Source of the DNA: DATHVI01 sp035461385
GTDB lineage: Bacteria > Actinomycetota > Thermoleophilia > Solirubrobacterales > 70-9
Direction of reading: 5' to 3'
Assembly: GCA_035461385.1 (NCBI GenBank)
Contig: DATHVI010000179.1
Span: 1-16,763, forward strand
DNA length: 16,763 nucleotides
The notes beneath the pieces are model-generated. The model was not told where the DNA came from and ran no database searches. It saw nothing but the letters and a program-made list of their open reading frames with translations. Of the stretch, positions 15,168 through 16,763 are shown in pieces (positions within the stretch are counted from its first letter, which is position 1; the number at the start of each line of letters is the position of its first letter). The translations under genes and the position numbers were made by a program.

Positions 15168-16197
15168 CGCGACGGAAGCTAGCGGACGCGCGCTTGCGGG
15201 CGGCGCGCAACGCAGCGCCGCGGGTCTGCCCGAGCGGCAGCCCGGCGAGGGTGCGGGCGGCGTCGTCCAGGTGGGCGATCCGGCGGCGGGCGTAGACCAG
15301 GCGCTGGACGACCAGCGTCCCGATCGCCGCGACGAGCAGCCCGGTGAGGTTGGCGACGAGCTGGAGCTGAGCCCCGCGCCAGGTCGACCAGTCCGCGTAC
15401 GCCGCGGCGACGCCGATGTTCGCGGCGGCGGGGATCGTCGCGACCGAGATCAGTACCCCCATCAGCGCCGAGGACTTCTGCGCCGTCAGCGACAGCACGC
15501 CGGCCGAGCCGGCGAGCATCGCGACGATGACCGAGAACGCGTCGGGGTGGGCGATGAAGCGGAGGAACGTCGCGTCGGTGACCTGCGGAGCGCCGGGGGC
15601 GAGGTCGGTGAGCCTGAGCGCGAGGCAGAACACGAACGCAGCCGTGATCCCGACCGGGAAGCCGATCGCGAGCGCGACCAGGGAGCGCCTGGCGAACTCC
15701 CGCCTGCGGCTGACGATCGCGACGCTCAGCCCCGCGATCGGCCCGAAGTCCGGGCCGACGACCATCGCCCCGATGATCAGGATTGGCGAGTCGAGCAGGA
15801 TCGCGACCGTCGCGATCATGCAGGCGAGGGACATGAACGCGAGGAAGTTGACCGAGAGCTCGGTGCTCTCCGACGTCCGCGACTCGACCTCCTCCCAGAC
15901 GACGGCGTCGCCGGGCAGGCCTCCGGCCGCGCGCTCGGCGGCGGCCGCGGCGGCCGAGATCTCCGAATCGATCTCCTCGATCGCGATCGACCCCTCGGTG
16001 TCGACGTTGAGCTCGCGGAGGTCGGAGATGATCACGCTCGCGTCCTCACGGGCGACGTCGCAGAGGATCACGTCGCCCTGCGGTCGCTGCGCGGCCCGCT
16101 CGAGGTAGATCAGGTTGCAGACCGAAGGCGTGTTGTCGAGCAACCCGAGCGCGTGCTCGGCCTGGTAGCTCGGCACGACAATGCGCAGATGGATCAT
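15148..16197 (-). CDS. DUF389 family multi-pass membrane protein
   Basis: The 349-residue protein has an N-terminal soluble domain of about 75 residues (MIHLRIVVPSYQAEHALGLL and DVILCDVAREDASVIISDL), resembling a small ferredoxin-like regulatory fold. A linker follows, then six hydrophobic segments (roughly 114-136, 140-162, 172-194, 218-236, 243-266, 276-300). The block LIIGAMVVGPDFGPIAGLS matches the DUF389 signature, with a Pro and acidic residue in a membrane helix. The C-terminus is basic and cytosolic (KRASASFRRDDSHRP). The family's function is not established; transport or sensing is a guess. The ATG at 16197 is supported by TACGCT (minus strand) 8 nt upstream, implying a leaderless transcript. 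The 51-residue membrane gene overlaps its 3' end. It is divergent from the PHP gene. Confidence 0.9.
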   Translation of the reverse strand: MIHLRIVVPSYQAEHALGLLDNTPSVCNLIYLERAAQRPQGDVILCDVAREDASVIISDLRELNVDTEGSIAIEEIDSEISAAAAAAERAAGGLPGDAVVWEEVESRTSESTELSVNFLAFMSLACMIATVAILLDSPILIIGAMVVGPDFGPIAGLSVAIVSRRREFARRSLVALAIGFPVGITAAFVFCLALRLTDLAPGAPQVTDATFLRFIAHPDAFSVIVAMLAGSAGVLSLTAQKSSALMGVLISVATIPAAANIGVAAAYADWSTWRGAQLQLVANLTGLLVAAIGTLVVQRLVYARRRIAHLDDAARTLAGLPLGQTRGAALRAARKRASASFRRDDSHRP

Positions 16198-16219
16198 CCG
16201 CGGCTAGCGTACCTGGGCG
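16198..16219. promoter_or_regulatory. 22-bp divergent promoter with overlapping -10 boxes
   Basis: The whole gap between the DUF389 ATG and the PHP ATG is 22 bp. The plus strand has TAGCGT (16205-16210) ending 9 nt before the PHP ATG; the minus strand has TACGCT (plus positions 16206-16211) ending 8 nt before the DUF389 ATG. The two boxes share five of their six base pairs around the palindrome GCTAGC. Both genes must be leaderless, and only one polymerase could open this site at a time. Confidence 0.55.
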
Positions 16220-16763
16220 ATGCTGACGGACTATCACGTTCACCTCCGCCCCGACGACGCCGACGCGACGACGGAGCGGTACTTCACGAGCGAGAACGTC
16301 GATCGCTACCTCGAGGCGGCCCGGGCGGCCGGAGTCGAGGAGCTCGGAGTCTCCGAGCACGTCCACCGGTTCACCGACGCGCTCGAGGTCTGGGACCACC
16401 CGTTCTGGCAGGAGAGCGCAACCGACGACCTCGGGGCCTACTGCGAGTTCGTCACCTCGACCCCGTTGCGGCTCGGGATCGAGATGGACTTCGTCCACGG
16501 ACGCGAGGACCGGATCGCGAGCCTGCTCGACCGCCACGAGTGGGATTACGTCGTCGGCTCGGTGCACTTCATCGGCGACGGCGCGGTCGACTTCCGGATC
16601 TTCGACGCCTGGGAGGGCGGTCCCGAGCCGGAGCGCCTCTGGCGCCGCTACTTCGAGCTCCTCGCCGAGGCGGCCCGCAGCGGCCTCTACGACATCCTCG
16701 CCCACCCGGACCTGATCAAGTACTGGGGCGACGACGACCGGCGTCCGCGGGGCGACCTGCGCT
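16220..16763 (+). CDS. PHP-family phosphoesterase, probable histidinol-phosphatase (partial)
   Basis: The frame starts at ATG 16220 and runs off the right edge after 181 codons without a stop. It has the metal-binding layout of the PHP superfamily: HVH at 6-8 (TDYHVHLRP), SEHVH with His47 and His49, the conserved Glu88 in LGIEMDF, His116 in VVGSVHFIG, and His162 in ILAHPDLIKYWG. The GSVHFI and HPDLIK motifs with this spacing are typical of HisK-type histidinol-phosphatases, which remove phosphate from L-histidinol phosphate in histidine synthesis. PHP proteins have other substrates too, so the exact one is inferred. TAGCGT lies 9 nt upstream, with no Shine-Dalgarno sequence. The C-terminal part, with the last metal ligands, lies outside the window. 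Confidence 0.82.
   Translation, partial: MLTDYHVHLRPDDADATTERYFTSENVDRYLEAARAAGVEELGVSEHVHRFTDALEVWDHPFWQESATDDLGAYCEFVTSTPLRLGIEMDFVHGREDRIASLLDRHEWDYVVGSVHFIGDGAVDFRIFDAWEGGPEPERLWRRYFELLAEAARSGLYDILAHPDLIKYWGDDDRRPRGDLR

Overview
This window is very GC-rich DNA with dense, short-gapped genes and many GTG/TTG starts. Gene order and protein character point to an actinobacterium, most likely the class Thermoleophilia (Solirubrobacterales-like). That placement is inferred from synteny and protein style; there is no rRNA to confirm it. The backbone folB-folK ... coaX ... lysS - x - clpC ... radA-disA ... carD-ispD resembles the Mycobacterium tuberculosis fol/coaX/lysS/lsr2/clpC/disA/radA/carD/ispD neighbourhood. 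The radA-disA-ispD part also matches the Bacillus clpC-radA-disA-yacL-ispD cluster. Here an FHA protein sits where lsr2 would be, CarD sits between disA and ispD, and no ispF follows ispD.

Layout. 1-1012: folate genes folB and folK on the plus strand, preceded by a C-terminal folP fragment in the wrong orientation. 1051-2256: an exported seven-bladed beta-propeller. 2269-3039 (minus): a glutathione-S-transferase-like protein, divergent from coaX (3127-3912). 3897-4025: two tandem copies of a hairpin repeat linking coaX to dusB (4030-5019). 5063-5670: greA, with a promoter and a terminator-like hairpin in its leader. 5784-7262: lysS. 7309-7701: FHA protein. 7702-8034: structured clpC leader. 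8035-10650: clpC. 10651-10943: hairpin-rich spacer. 10944-15019: radA, disA, carD, ispD. 15012-16197 (minus): a DUF389 membrane protein and a tiny two-helix membrane protein. 16220-end: a PHP phosphoesterase, cut by the window edge.

How the genes fit together. The set is housekeeping and stress physiology: folate and CoA cofactors, tRNA modification and charging (DusB, LysRS), transcription control (GreA, CarD), regulated proteolysis (ClpC), DNA repair and genome-integrity signalling (RadA, DisA making c-di-AMP), and isoprenoid precursors (IspD). No CRISPR, prophage, transposase, rRNA or tRNA is visible.

The most interesting signals are non-coding. They are: (i) a tandem 66-nt hairpin repeat whose two copies differ by a compensating base-pair change; (ii) TANNNT-type -10 boxes 6-12 nt upstream of many start codons, implying widespread leaderless transcription, including a 22-bp divergent region where the two -10 boxes overlap; (iii) a terminator inside the greA leader; (iv) a 14-bp hairpin plus short ORF in the clpC leader; (v) a probable ATT start for carD; and (vi) an inverted folP/folB junction at a 10-bp palindrome. 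I found no convincing new multi-gene system.
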